21,022 nucleotides of DNA from Novimethylophilus sp036504375 (GTDB taxonomy: Bacteria; Pseudomonadota; Gammaproteobacteria; Burkholderiales; Methylophilaceae). A program made the position numbers and the translations under genes. The stretch covers positions 1 to 21,022 of the forward strand of contig NZ_DASXVH010000054.1 of NCBI RefSeq assembly GCF_036504375.1, in the 5' to 3' direction. Every line of letters starts with the position of its first letter. Position 1 is the stretch's first letter. The notes beneath the pieces are model-generated. The model worked only from the letters and a program-made list of their open reading frames with translations. It searched no databases and had not been told where the DNA came from. Shown in pieces: positions 7,692 through 14,299 of this stretch.

Positions 7692-8333
7692 TTAAGCGGA
7701 AGCAACCAAATCGCGAATTTCACGAGCGGCAACTTCAGCCGCAGGAGAGCCAGTGATTGCGCCGCCAACAACGACAATGTTCGGTCCGGCCTTAACAACT
7801 TGCTGGACTGTGGATTGTTTGATGCCGCCAGCAACCGAAACTTTTACATTCAGTCCCAAAGCTACCAGAGCGGCAAGGTCAGCGAAAGGGGTCTGACCGG
7901 CCAGTTGCTGGTCGATACCGGTATGGATGCCAATAATATGTGCTCCCAGTTTGGCCGCTTCGGCAGCACGCTTGGGCTTGTCCTTGACATTGATCAGATC
8001 GACCTGGGCCTGTTTGCCATATGCATTCGCTACATCGACTACGCCTTTGATCGTACCCAGGTCGGCGGTGCCGAGAACGGTGCAAATGTCTGCGCCGGCT
8101 TTATAAAATGGCTCGGCTTCGTAATAGCCGGCATCCATGGTTTTAAGATCAGCGAAAATCAGCTTGTCTGGGTGGTTGGCCCGGATCTCTTTCACTAATT
8201 CTATCCCGTTGACCTTGAGGCATGGCGTGCCAATTTCAATAATATCCACATATGGAGCAGCCTGGCGGGCGAGCGCTACCGTTTGCTGATAATCCAAAGA
8301 ATCCAGTGCAACTTGAACTAAAGGTTTTGCCAT
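7692..8333 (-). CDS. hxlA: 3-hexulose-6-phosphate synthase, copy 2
   Basis: This is a second complete HPS of 213 aa, first in the transcription order. It keeps the active-site set: E33 in IIEIGTP, D62-K64-D67 in DLKTMDAG, H137 in GIHTG and VAGGIKQSTVQQV. It differs from copy 1 mainly at residues 40-60, 115-130, 150-165 and in the C-terminal tail, where AIYGAAD becomes AITGSPA. That points to an old duplication or separate acquisition rather than a recent copy. The start is preceded by CGGAGA at 7 bases. It has its own upstream promoter-like region with a palindrome. Confidence 0.94.
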   Translation of the reverse strand: MAKPLVQVALDSLDYQQTVALARQAAPYVDIIEIGTPCLKVNGIELVKEIRANHPDKLIFADLKTMDAGYYEAEPFYKAGADICTVLGTADLGTIKGVVDVANAYGKQAQVDLINVKDKPKRAAEAAKLGAHIIGIHTGIDQQLAGQTPFADLAALVALGLNVKVSVAGGIKQSTVQQVVKAGPNIVVVGGAITGSPAAEVAAREIRDLVASA

Positions 8334-8410
8334 GGTTCTGTCTCCGGTCGGTATTTTATAGTAAGCAACTGCTGACGCAGCGTTTCAGGAACGCGCAACC
8401 TTTCCACTGT

Positions 8411-8440
8411 AAAATAGGAATGAGATCAGTGTCAAGTCAA
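8411..8440 (-). promoter_or_regulatory. Candidate promoter of hxlA2
   Basis: On the - strand TTGACT (8435-8440) and TATTTT (8411-8416) are 18 bases apart. An overlapping TTGACA (8430-8435) gives an alternative pair with TTTACA at 16 bases. The 5' leader would be about 70 bases. This is a match to sigma-70 consensus only. Confidence 0.5.
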
Positions 8441-8447
8441 GGTCGGT

Positions 8448-8460
8448 GTTTACTGTAAAC
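8448..8460. promoter_or_regulatory. Palindromic candidate operator upstream of hxlA2
   Basis: GTTTAC-T-GTAAAC is a perfect 13-bp palindrome placed just upstream of the candidate -35 boxes. That position would suit an activator or an upstream repressor site. The half-site ACTGTAAA recurs at 8406-8413, over the -10 region. The regulator is unknown. Confidence 0.45.
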
Positions 8461-8518
8461 TTTAATAATATAATCGGATCACGGATATGGGTGGACAGCT
8501 ATGTAACCGGAGCGGATG

Positions 8519-9097
8519 CTATTGCTCCAGTCCGTATAATAATGTCAACTGCTGCTGAACATATTCCATCGGCTTGCGTTTGAATCCGCTCTTGGCGAAC
8601 TGATGCCAGCGGCCTATCACAAAACACAGCAGCAGATTCGCTTGGGATTCTGGATCGTATTTGCGGCCGGCTTGGGTTTCGGCAATACGCAATGACTGTT
8701 TCAAGGTGGACTCGATGCGATCGAATAACTGATTAATCCTTATCTGCAGGCGTTCGTTCTCATTGACCAGCGCATCGCCGATCAGGACGCGCGTCATTCC
8801 CGGATTTTTTTCGGCAAAGAGCAGCATTACGGTCAGCACTCGGCGTACCTGCTTGAGTCCGTCCTGTTCCTCGTTTGAAATCTTGTTGATCAGGCCAAAC
8901 AAAGACTGCTCGATGAATTCGATCAGGCCTTCGAACATTTGCGCTTTTCCTGCGAAATGACGGTACAGCGCAGCTTCCGAAACTTCAAGCCGTGCTGCCA
9001 GCGCAGCGGTAGTGATTTTTTCGCGTTTGGGCGATTCCAGCATTTTTGCCAGCGTTTCGAGAATCTGCTGTTTTCTTTCACCAGGTTTGGTTGTCAT
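8519..9097 (-). CDS. slmA: Nucleoid occlusion factor SlmA (TetR family)
   Basis: SlmA is a DNA-bound TetR-family protein that blocks FtsZ assembly over the chromosome. The 192-aa product has the TetR HTH at about residues 25-52 (KITTAALAARLEVSEAALYRHFAGKAQMF). It also has the SlmA-specific stretch LIEFIEQSLFGLINKI after it and the helical MLLFAEKNPGMTRVLIGDAL and RINQLFDRIE segments, which parallel E. coli SlmA closely. It is the last gene of a group with argB and a HAD nucleotidase, an arrangement familiar in betaproteobacteria. Its start lies 8 bases after the HAD stop. SlmA is favoured over a generic TetR regulator because the similarity runs through the C-terminal domain. Confidence 0.87.
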   Translation of the reverse strand: MTTKPGERKQQILETLAKMLESPKREKITTAALAARLEVSEAALYRHFAGKAQMFEGLIEFIEQSLFGLINKISNEEQDGLKQVRRVLTVMLLFAEKNPGMTRVLIGDALVNENERLQIRINQLFDRIESTLKQSLRIAETQAGRKYDPESQANLLLCFVIGRWHQFAKSGFKRKPMEYVQQQLTLLYGLEQ

Positions 9098-9105
9098 AAT
9101 TTTCC

Positions 9106-9777
9106 TTAAAGGGTGGCTGCTATTCTTGGTAACGCTAACACAGAGCTGATGCGGACATCCACAAAAGTCGGCCGCTTGGCCTTGGGGTGGATGTAAACGG
9201 TGTGCATGCCAAACTTTTTAGCGGTCAGCAACGCGGGCAGGCTGTCTTCCACCATGGTGCAGTGCTCGGGCCGCATATGGTAATGCCGCAGCAGGCGTAT
9301 AAAGCCGAGCGTCGACGGCTTGGGATGGAAACGGGTCGATTCGATGCTGAACACGCCTTCAAACAAATCGCGTACTTTGAGCAGCTTCAATACCTGCTCG
9401 GCATAAGCCAGCGGCGCATTGGTAAACACGATCTTGCGGCCCGCAAGCTGGCGCAATGCGATGCGCAGACCGCGTGCCTTCACGATCATGCTCCGCAGTT
9501 GCGGAAACTGATGCGTATGATGCAGGAAGTGGTGCGGATCGGTTCCATGATGACGCATAAGGCCACGCAATGTGGCGCCGTAGAGATGCCAGTATTGCCT
9601 GCGCAAGCGATTGGCGTCATCTTCGTTCAGGTCGAGATGGGTTATCAGGTATTGCGTCATGGCACGGTTGATGTGAGGGAAGATGTATGCGCTGGCGTCA
9701 TGCAGGGTATCGTCAAGATCGAAAACCCAGACATGTCCGGCGTATCCCACTCTGTGCCAGGTGCGGGTTCTGATCAC
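9106..9777 (-). CDS. HAD-family pyrimidine 5'-nucleotidase
   Basis: This is a haloacid dehalogenase-superfamily phosphatase, 223 aa, of the SDT1/YjjG-like pyrimidine 5'-nucleotidase group. Motif I is FDLDDTLHDA with the catalytic aspartates at about residues 20 and 22. Motif II is the FTNAP segment, and motif III/IV is the lysine of FHPKPS plus VEDSLPAL. The chosen GTG start at 9777 overlaps the argB stop as GTGA, which implies translational coupling. A GTG at residue 10 is an alternative. The family removes phosphate from UMP/CMP-like or oxidised nucleotides, but the true substrate here is not shown by sequence. Confidence 0.85.
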   Translation of the reverse strand: MIRTRTWHRVGYAGHVWVFDLDDTLHDASAYIFPHINRAMTQYLITHLDLNEDDANRLRRQYWHLYGATLRGLMRHHGTDPHHFLHHTHQFPQLRSMIVKARGLRIALRQLAGRKIVFTNAPLAYAEQVLKLLKVRDLFEGVFSIESTRFHPKPSTLGFIRLLRHYHMRPEHCTMVEDSLPALLTAKKFGMHTVYIHPKAKRPTFVDVRISSVLALPRIAATL

Positions 9778-10670
9778 TTGGCTCGAATCATGGTGCCGAC
9801 ACCCTCGTCGGTGAGTACTTCCAGCAACAAAGCATGCTCCACCCGGCCGTCGATGACATGCACCGATCGCACGCCGCTGCGTGCCGCATCCAGCGCCGAG
9901 CTGATTTTTGGCAGCATGCCGCCGGAAAGCGTGCCGTCGGCGAACAATGCGTCGATTTCCTTGGCGGAAAGGCCGGTCAGCAGGCTGCCGTTCTTGTCCA
10001 GTACGCCGGGGGTATTGGTCAGCAGGATGAGTTTTTCCGCACCGAGGATTTCTGCGAGTTTGCCGGCGACGACGTCGGCATTGATGTTGTAGGTCTCGCC
10101 ATCCGGCCCCACGCCGATCGGCGCGATGACCGGGATGAAATCTCCCGAGTCGAGGAATTCGATGATGCTCGGGTTGATGTAAGTGATATCGCCTACCTGC
10201 CCGATGTCGATGAACTCGCCGGGAATTTCCTTGCTTTCCACCAGCAGTTTCTTGGCGCGTATGAAATTGCCGTCTTGCCCGGTCAGGCCTACCGCCTTGC
10301 CGCCGTGACGGTTGATGAGGTTGACGATCTCCTTGTTGACCTGGCCGCCAAGCACCATTTCGACCACATCCATCGTTTCTTCGTCGGTGACGCGCATGCC
10401 CTGGATAAACTCGCCTTTCTTGCCCAGGCGATCGAGTAGCTCATTGATCTGCGGGCCGCCGCCGTGGACGATGACCGGGTTCATGCCGACCAGTTTGAGC
10501 AGCACTACGTCACGCGCGAAGCTGTCTTTCAGTTGGGGGTCGGTCATCGCGTTGCCGCCATATTTGATGACGATGGTCTTGTCGAAAAAGCGCTTGATGT
10601 AAGGCAGAGCCTCGGAAAGAATCTGCGCTTTGGAAGCGCCGGTAGCGGGAGTAAGCATTGACTTGTCCAT
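9774..10670 (-). CDS. argB: Acetylglutamate kinase
   Basis: ArgB phosphorylates N-acetyl-L-glutamate with ATP, step 2 of arginine biosynthesis. The 298-aa protein is an amino-acid kinase fold with the glycine-rich IKYGGNAM at residues 35-42 (K36 catalytic), VHGGGPQINELL around 68-79, the NINADVVAGKLAEILGAEKLILLTN segment and a C-terminal GGMLPK...HVIDGR region. The N-terminal helix (residues 12-30) is of the type that forms hexamers in arginine-inhibited forms. No clear Shine-Dalgarno precedes the ATG. Its stop overlaps the next gene by four bases. argA is about 2 kb away in a separate unit. Confidence 0.96.
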   Translation of the reverse strand: MDKSMLTPATGASKAQILSEALPYIKRFFDKTIVIKYGGNAMTDPQLKDSFARDVVLLKLVGMNPVIVHGGGPQINELLDRLGKKGEFIQGMRVTDEETMDVVEMVLGGQVNKEIVNLINRHGGKAVGLTGQDGNFIRAKKLLVESKEIPGEFIDIGQVGDITYINPSIIEFLDSGDFIPVIAPIGVGPDGETYNINADVVAGKLAEILGAEKLILLTNTPGVLDKNGSLLTGLSAKEIDALFADGTLSGGMLPKISSALDAARSGVRSVHVIDGRVEHALLLEVLTDEGVGTMIRAK

Positions 10671-10800
10671 GACGTGAAGCTGATGCGGCTATTTTATCGG
10701 AATTCGCGCCGCGAGTTGTAGCGGCATTTGTCGATACGGCTGCTTTCTTTAAGCCAGCGGGAGATGCCGTTATGATTGCGACATCCGTTAGGAGCATGGT
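10671..10800. other. Divergent intergenic region argB / glycerate kinase
   Basis: This 130-bp region separates divergently transcribed genes and must contain both promoters. On the - strand TAAAAT (complement of 10691-10696) could be the argB -10, without a clear -35. The + strand candidate is listed separately. I saw no ARG-box-like palindrome. Confidence 0.4.
10748..10776 (+). promoter_or_regulatory. Candidate promoter of the glycerate kinase gene
   Basis: TTTAAG (10748-10753) and TATGAT (10771-10776) are spaced by 17 bases. The -10 matches consensus at five of six positions but the -35 is poor. The start would fall about 18 bases before the ATG, after which AGGAG (10790-10794) provides the ribosome site. 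Confidence 0.35.
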
Positions 10801-12069
10801 ATGTCACAACGCCATTTAAATCTGCTGCGCGAAATGTTTGATGCGGCTATCGAAGCGGCGCAGCCGGCGCTTTGCGTTCCCCCGCATCTGCCCCCGCCGC
10901 CTTCAGGGCGTACTATCGTGATCGGTGCCGGTAAAGCAGCGGCGGCGATGGCTCGCGCAGTAGAAACGAATTGGAGTGGCGCGTTGTCCGGGCTGGTGCT
11001 GACCCGCCAGGGTTACACGCTGCCGTGCGAACGCATAGAAATCGTTGCCGCCTCGCATCCAATTCCCGATGCTATTGGAATGCGGACGGCTGAGCGCATG
11101 CTGGATATGGTGCGTGGCTTGACCGAAAACGATCTGGTCATTTGTCTTTTTTCGGGCGGTGGCTCGGCACTGATGCCATTGCCCATCAGTGGAATCACGT
11201 TGCGAGACAAGCAGCAGATCAGCCGGGCGTTATTGAGGTCCGGCGCCGCGATCCGTGAAATCAACTGCGTTCGCCGCCATCTTTCCTCGATCAAAGGCGG
11301 CCGTCTCGCCGCCGCATGCGTGCCGGCAAAGGTCGTGACGTTATTAATTTCCGATGTGCCTGGCGATAATCCTGTAGATATTGCCTCGGGGCCGACGGTG
11401 GCTGATTCGACCACCTGTGCGGATGCTTTGGAAGTGCTGCGGCGTTACGGAGTTGCAGTGCCGCCCCATGTGCTGGGGGTGCTGGAAAGCGGAAGCGGCG
11501 AAACGCTGAAGCCGGCCGATGCGCGGCTGGCACGCTGTACCACCCACATTGTCGCCGCGGCCCGGACGGCGCTTGAGGCGGCTGCGCGGGTTGCGCAATC
11601 GGCCGGCGTGACGCCGCTTATTCTGGGCGGCAACATCGAGGGGGAAGCAAGGGATGTCGGCAGAGTGATGGGGGGTATTGCGTTGCGGGCGGCGATGTGT
11701 AAAGGGCCAGTCGAATCTCCGTGCGTGCTCATTTCCGGGGGTGAAACCACGGTTACCGTGCGCGGCGGCGGTTGTGGCGGGCGCAATGTGGAATTCCTGC
11801 TGGCTTTGGCCATCGCGCTGGATGGTTTTCCCGGCATCTATGGATTGGCGGGGGATACCGATGGCGTCGACGGACAGGCGGAAATTGCCGGCGCGGTGAT
11901 TGCTCCGGACACGCTGCGGCGCGCACTCCAGCAAGGAATCGATATCAGGGAAAGTCTCGCCGATAATGATGGGCACGGATTCTTCCGGGCGTTGGGAGAC
12001 TCGCTGATTACCGGGCCGACATACACCAATGTCAACGATTTTCGAGCGATCCTGATCGCGGGCATATAA
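10801..12069 (+). CDS. gckA: Glycerate kinase, MOFRL family (glycerate 2-kinase type)
   Basis: This enzyme phosphorylates D-glycerate with ATP; members of this family (GckA/TtuD) generally form 2-phosphoglycerate. The 422-aa protein has the N-terminal DUF4147 domain with VIGAGKAAAAMA (about 41-52), LFSGGGSALMPLP (about 117-129), RRHLSSIKGGRLA and LLISDVPGDNP. A C-terminal MOFRL domain follows, with GGGCGGRNVEFLLALA, AGDTDGVDGQAEIAG and GPTYTNVNDFRAIL. The ATG is preceded by AGGAG at 6 bases. It stands alone, divergent from argB. In a C1 or autotrophic organism it would return glycerate from glycolate or serine metabolism to lower glycolysis; this role is inferred. Confidence 0.9.
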   Translation: MSQRHLNLLREMFDAAIEAAQPALCVPPHLPPPPSGRTIVIGAGKAAAAMARAVETNWSGALSGLVLTRQGYTLPCERIEIVAASHPIPDAIGMRTAERMLDMVRGLTENDLVICLFSGGGSALMPLPISGITLRDKQQISRALLRSGAAIREINCVRRHLSSIKGGRLAAACVPAKVVTLLISDVPGDNPVDIASGPTVADSTTCADALEVLRRYGVAVPPHVLGVLESGSGETLKPADARLARCTTHIVAAARTALEAAARVAQSAGVTPLILGGNIEGEARDVGRVMGGIALRAAMCKGPVESPCVLISGGETTVTVRGGGCGGRNVEFLLALAIALDGFPGIYGLAGDTDGVDGQAEIAGAVIAPDTLRRALQQGIDIRESLADNDGHGFFRALGDSLITGPTYTNVNDFRAILIAGI

Positions 12070-12091
12070 AAAAGCGGTCTTGCGACCGCTT
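12068..12091 (-). terminator. Intrinsic terminator of the hsp20 gene
   Basis: AAGCGGTC / GACCGCTT is a perfect 8-bp stem with a TTGC loop. Read on the - strand it is followed by TTTTTT, so it strongly fits the small heat-shock gene ending at 12100. On the + strand the tail is only TTGTAAAATT, so it would serve gckA weakly. The A-tract overlaps the gckA stop codon. Confidence 0.85.
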
Positions 12092-12099
12092 GTAAAATT

Positions 12100-12531
12100 C
12101 TAACGTATGTCCAGTCGTTTCGCGGACGCAGCCGTTTTTTTCGGCAGCACCAGTTCCAGCACGCCATCGGCATATTTGGCTTGCGACGCGCCTTCATCGA
12201 TTTCGCTGGCTAACGAAAAGCGGCGCGAAACCTTGCCGTAGTAGCGCTCGGTGTGCAGCACTTTCGATCCATCCTTCACTTCCTTTTCCTGTTTGGTTTC
12301 GGCACTGATGGAGACCTGGTCGCCATCGACGGTGACCTGGATATCTTCCTTTTTCACGCCGGGAATTTCCGCGTGCACGGTATAGTTCTTATCGTCTTCC
12401 TTCACGTCCATCCTGATCTGCATTTCAGGTTGCGCTTCCAGCCGCACCGGACGTAAGAAACCTTTGAAAACGTCTTCCAGCGGGTCGAAGCCGGAGACTT
12501 GAAACGGATCGAATCGGGTTAGGTTTGCCAT
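12100..12531 (-). CDS. Small heat-shock protein, Hsp20/alpha-crystallin family
   Basis: A small heat-shock chaperone holds unfolding proteins in a refoldable state in the cytoplasm. The 143-aa protein has a short N-terminal arm with FDPFQVSGFDPLEDVFKGF and the alpha-crystallin domain from about residue 40. That domain includes DVKEDDKNYTVHAEIPGVKKEDIQV and the hallmark A-x-x-x-x-G-V-L pattern in AKYADGVLELVLPK, then a C-terminal tail. The start at 12531 is chosen because AAGGAG (12537-12542) lies 5 bases before it. The upstream in-frame ATG at 12546 would put that ribosome site inside the coding sequence. A sigma-32-like promoter lies upstream and a terminator directly downstream, so the gene looks monocistronic. 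Confidence 0.93.
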   Translation of the reverse strand: MANLTRFDPFQVSGFDPLEDVFKGFLRPVRLEAQPEMQIRMDVKEDDKNYTVHAEIPGVKKEDIQVTVDGDQVSISAETKQEKEVKDGSKVLHTERYYGKVSRRFSLASEIDEGASQAKYADGVLELVLPKKTAASAKRLDIR

Positions 12532-12582
12532 GTCTTCTCCTTTCATTGATCGGTTGGTGTGCGAGTCGCCTCGCTAAAACCA

Positions 12583-12609
12583 AAATGGTGGCGGAGAACA
12601 AAATTTCAA
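12583..12609 (-). promoter_or_regulatory. Sigma-32 (heat-shock) type promoter of hsp20
   Basis: On the - strand TTGAAA (12604-12609) is followed after 13 bases by CACCATTT (12583-12590). The sigma-32 consensus is CTTGAAA, 13-15 bases, CCCCATnT, so the -35 core is complete and the -10 has one mismatch. It lies 52 bases upstream of the small heat-shock gene, which is what one would expect. Confidence 0.65.
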
Positions 12610-12682
12610 TAGAAAGGCGGCAGTCCGCGAAGACTCAAGACTTGTTGCGGCCTAAGGCGAAAGCACCCCGGCCGGTTAACAA

Positions 12683-14242
12683 TCAGCCCGAGATGCGTTT
12701 GACGAATACCTTGGAGCGGCGCTGGAAGTTGAATAGCTGCTGGCGTTGCTGGGGCAGCGCCACGATATCGCTTTCGGCAAAGCCGCGTTCGATAAACCAA
12801 TGCGCGGTGCGCGTAGTCAGCACGAACAGGGTCTTGATGCGCTGCTTGCGGGCCTCGTTTTCGCAGTGCTGCAATAGCCGATCGCCACGCCCGCTGCTGC
12901 GAAAAGCCGGGCTGACGGCCAGGCACGCCAATTCGGCCATCCTGTCCTCGGGAAACGGGTAAAGTGCGGCGCAGCCGATGATGCGGCCATCATGCTCCAT
13001 GACGTAGAAATGGCCGATTTCCATTTCCAGCCGTTCGCGTCCGCGACGCACCAGTATGCCCTCCGCTTCCAGCGGTTCTATCAGTTGCAGTATTCCGCCC
13101 ACATCGCCGATCTCGGCGCCGCGCATGGTTTCCAGCGGGGCCTCGGTGATCATCGTGCCGATGCCGTCGTGGGTGAACAATTCCTGCAGAATGGCACCGT
13201 CAATATGACGGCTGATCAGATGGGTACGGGCTACGCCATGATGGCAGGCATGCACTGCGCCGGGCAGGTAATAGCTGATGTCTTCCGGCTGGTTCCGTGC
13301 GTGGCGCAATACTTTTTCCGCTTCTTTCGCGGTCATTTCACGCAGCAGTTCATTCTCTTTGTTGGTGACGCCCTGTGTGTCCATCAGGAAAATCAATTTG
13401 TCCGCATCCAGCGCGATGGCGGTGTTCACCGCGACGTCCTCCAGCGACAGGTTGAATGCCTCGCCGGTGGGCGAGTAGCCCAGCGGAGAAAGCAGAACCA
13501 TCTCGCCGTCGTCGAGGCGTTTCCGAATGCCTGTCGCATCGATTTTCCGTACCTCGCCGGTGTGTTGCAAATCAACTCCCTGGCGCACGCCGAGCGGCCT
13601 GGCGGTGACGAAGTTGCCGCTGGCCACGCGGATGTCGGCTCCGGCCATCGGGGAATTGACCAGTCCCATCGAAAGCAGCGCCTCGATTTCGACGCGAATG
13701 ACGCCACTGGCTTCCTTGACGGCCTCCATTGCCTTGTCGTCGGTCACGCGCAGGCCATCGACGAAGCTGGTTTCGATCCGGGCCCGCTTGAGGCGCGACT
13801 CGATTTGCGGGCGGGCGCCGTGGACCAGGACCAGCCGCACTTCCAGGCTGGCGAGCAGGTTGAGGTCATGCGACAGGGCGATGAACTGGCCGTCGTCCAC
13901 CACTTCGCCGCCAAACGCTATGACGAAAGTTCTCCCGCCGAACGCATGGATATAAGGGGCGACCGAGCGAAACCAGCCGACAAACTCCTGCGGTTGCAGC
14001 AGGTTAAGGCGCGGCCCCGATTGCGCGGAAGCGCCAGCCGCAGCTTCCGCATGCGCGTAGAGAAAGGCCGGTGTGCAGTCGAGTGCGGCGCACAGCCGGC
14101 GCAGCATGGCTTCGGACAAGCCTTGAGCGCCGCGCTCGATGCGCGACAGGTTGCCGGTGTCGGCCTCGACCCTTTTTGCCAGTTCTTGCAGCGTGAGGCC
14201 GAGAGCCTTGCGGCGTTTGCGCAGCGCTTGTCCCAAAGGCAT
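12683..14242 (-). CDS. argA: N-acetylglutamate synthase ArgA fused to an N-terminal XRE helix-turn-helix
   Basis: The enzyme makes N-acetylglutamate from glutamate and acetyl-CoA, step 1 of arginine synthesis. At 519 aa it exceeds the usual ~440 by one extra domain. Residues 3-63 form a complete Cro/CI HTH (LRKRRKALGLTLQELAKR, then NLSRIERG). Residues 64-78 are an Ala/Gly/Ser linker. From about 79 to 310 is the kinase-like, arginine-binding domain (TFVIAFGGE, LVHGARPQ at 139-146). From about 375 to 519 is the GNAT acetyltransferase domain (RSSGRGDRL at 448-456, FIERGF). CAGGAG precedes the ATG. Between Met46, inside the HTH, and the GTG codons at 114-115, inside the kinase fold, there is no in-frame ATG, GTG or TTG, so the catalytic part cannot be made alone from a standard start. 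DNA binding is inferred. Confidence 0.93.
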   Translation of the reverse strand: MPLGQALRKRRKALGLTLQELAKRVEADTGNLSRIERGAQGLSEAMLRRLCAALDCTPAFLYAHAEAAAGASAQSGPRLNLLQPQEFVGWFRSVAPYIHAFGGRTFVIAFGGEVVDDGQFIALSHDLNLLASLEVRLVLVHGARPQIESRLKRARIETSFVDGLRVTDDKAMEAVKEASGVIRVEIEALLSMGLVNSPMAGADIRVASGNFVTARPLGVRQGVDLQHTGEVRKIDATGIRKRLDDGEMVLLSPLGYSPTGEAFNLSLEDVAVNTAIALDADKLIFLMDTQGVTNKENELLREMTAKEAEKVLRHARNQPEDISYYLPGAVHACHHGVARTHLISRHIDGAILQELFTHDGIGTMITEAPLETMRGAEIGDVGGILQLIEPLEAEGILVRRGRERLEMEIGHFYVMEHDGRIIGCAALYPFPEDRMAELACLAVSPAFRSSGRGDRLLQHCENEARKQRIKTLFVLTTRTAHWFIERGFAESDIVALPQQRQQLFNFQRRSKVFVKRISG

Positions 14243-14253
14243 GGCGGCTCCTG

Positions 14254-14296
14254 TGCTTTAAAAGCATAATTTTATAAAAATAATGCGTAAAACGCA
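14254..14296. promoter_or_regulatory. Three evenly spaced palindromes in the argA promoter (candidate operator array)
   Basis: Three overlapping palindromes fill the argA upstream region. They are TGCTTT-A-AAAGCA (14254-14266, perfect), arms GCATAATTTT and AAAATAATGC around ATA (14264-14286, one mismatch), and TGCGT-AAA-ACGCA (14284-14296, perfect). Their centres are 14260, 14275 and 14290, exactly 15 bp apart. The outer two share TGC-N7-GCA. They cover the candidate promoter, so a bound protein would repress. The HTH of ArgA is the obvious candidate binder, but ArgR cannot be excluded. Confidence 0.6.
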
Positions 14297-14297
14297 A
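14269..14297 (-). promoter_or_regulatory. Candidate promoter of argA
   Basis: On the - strand TTGCGT (14292-14297) and TAAAAT (14269-14274) are 17 bases apart. An alternative pair is TTTACG and TATGCT, also 17 bases apart. Both lie inside the palindrome array. The start would be near 14262, about 20 bases before the ATG. Confidence 0.45.
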
Positions 14298-14299
14298 AA

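Noticed and set aside
8448..8460. GTTTACTGTAAAC as an SlmA-binding site
   Set aside because: The known SlmA site is GTGAGTACTCAC-like. This palindrome shares only its outer bases, so proximity to slmA is not enough.
12532..12546. Upstream ATG (MKGED) for the small heat-shock protein
   Set aside because: The codons for KGE are the AAGGAG ribosome site of the ATG at 12531, and family members start at the equivalent of the inner methionine.
12655..12682. GGCCG-rich inverted repeat after argA as a terminator
   Set aside because: Pairing is short and interrupted and there is no U-tract on the - strand.
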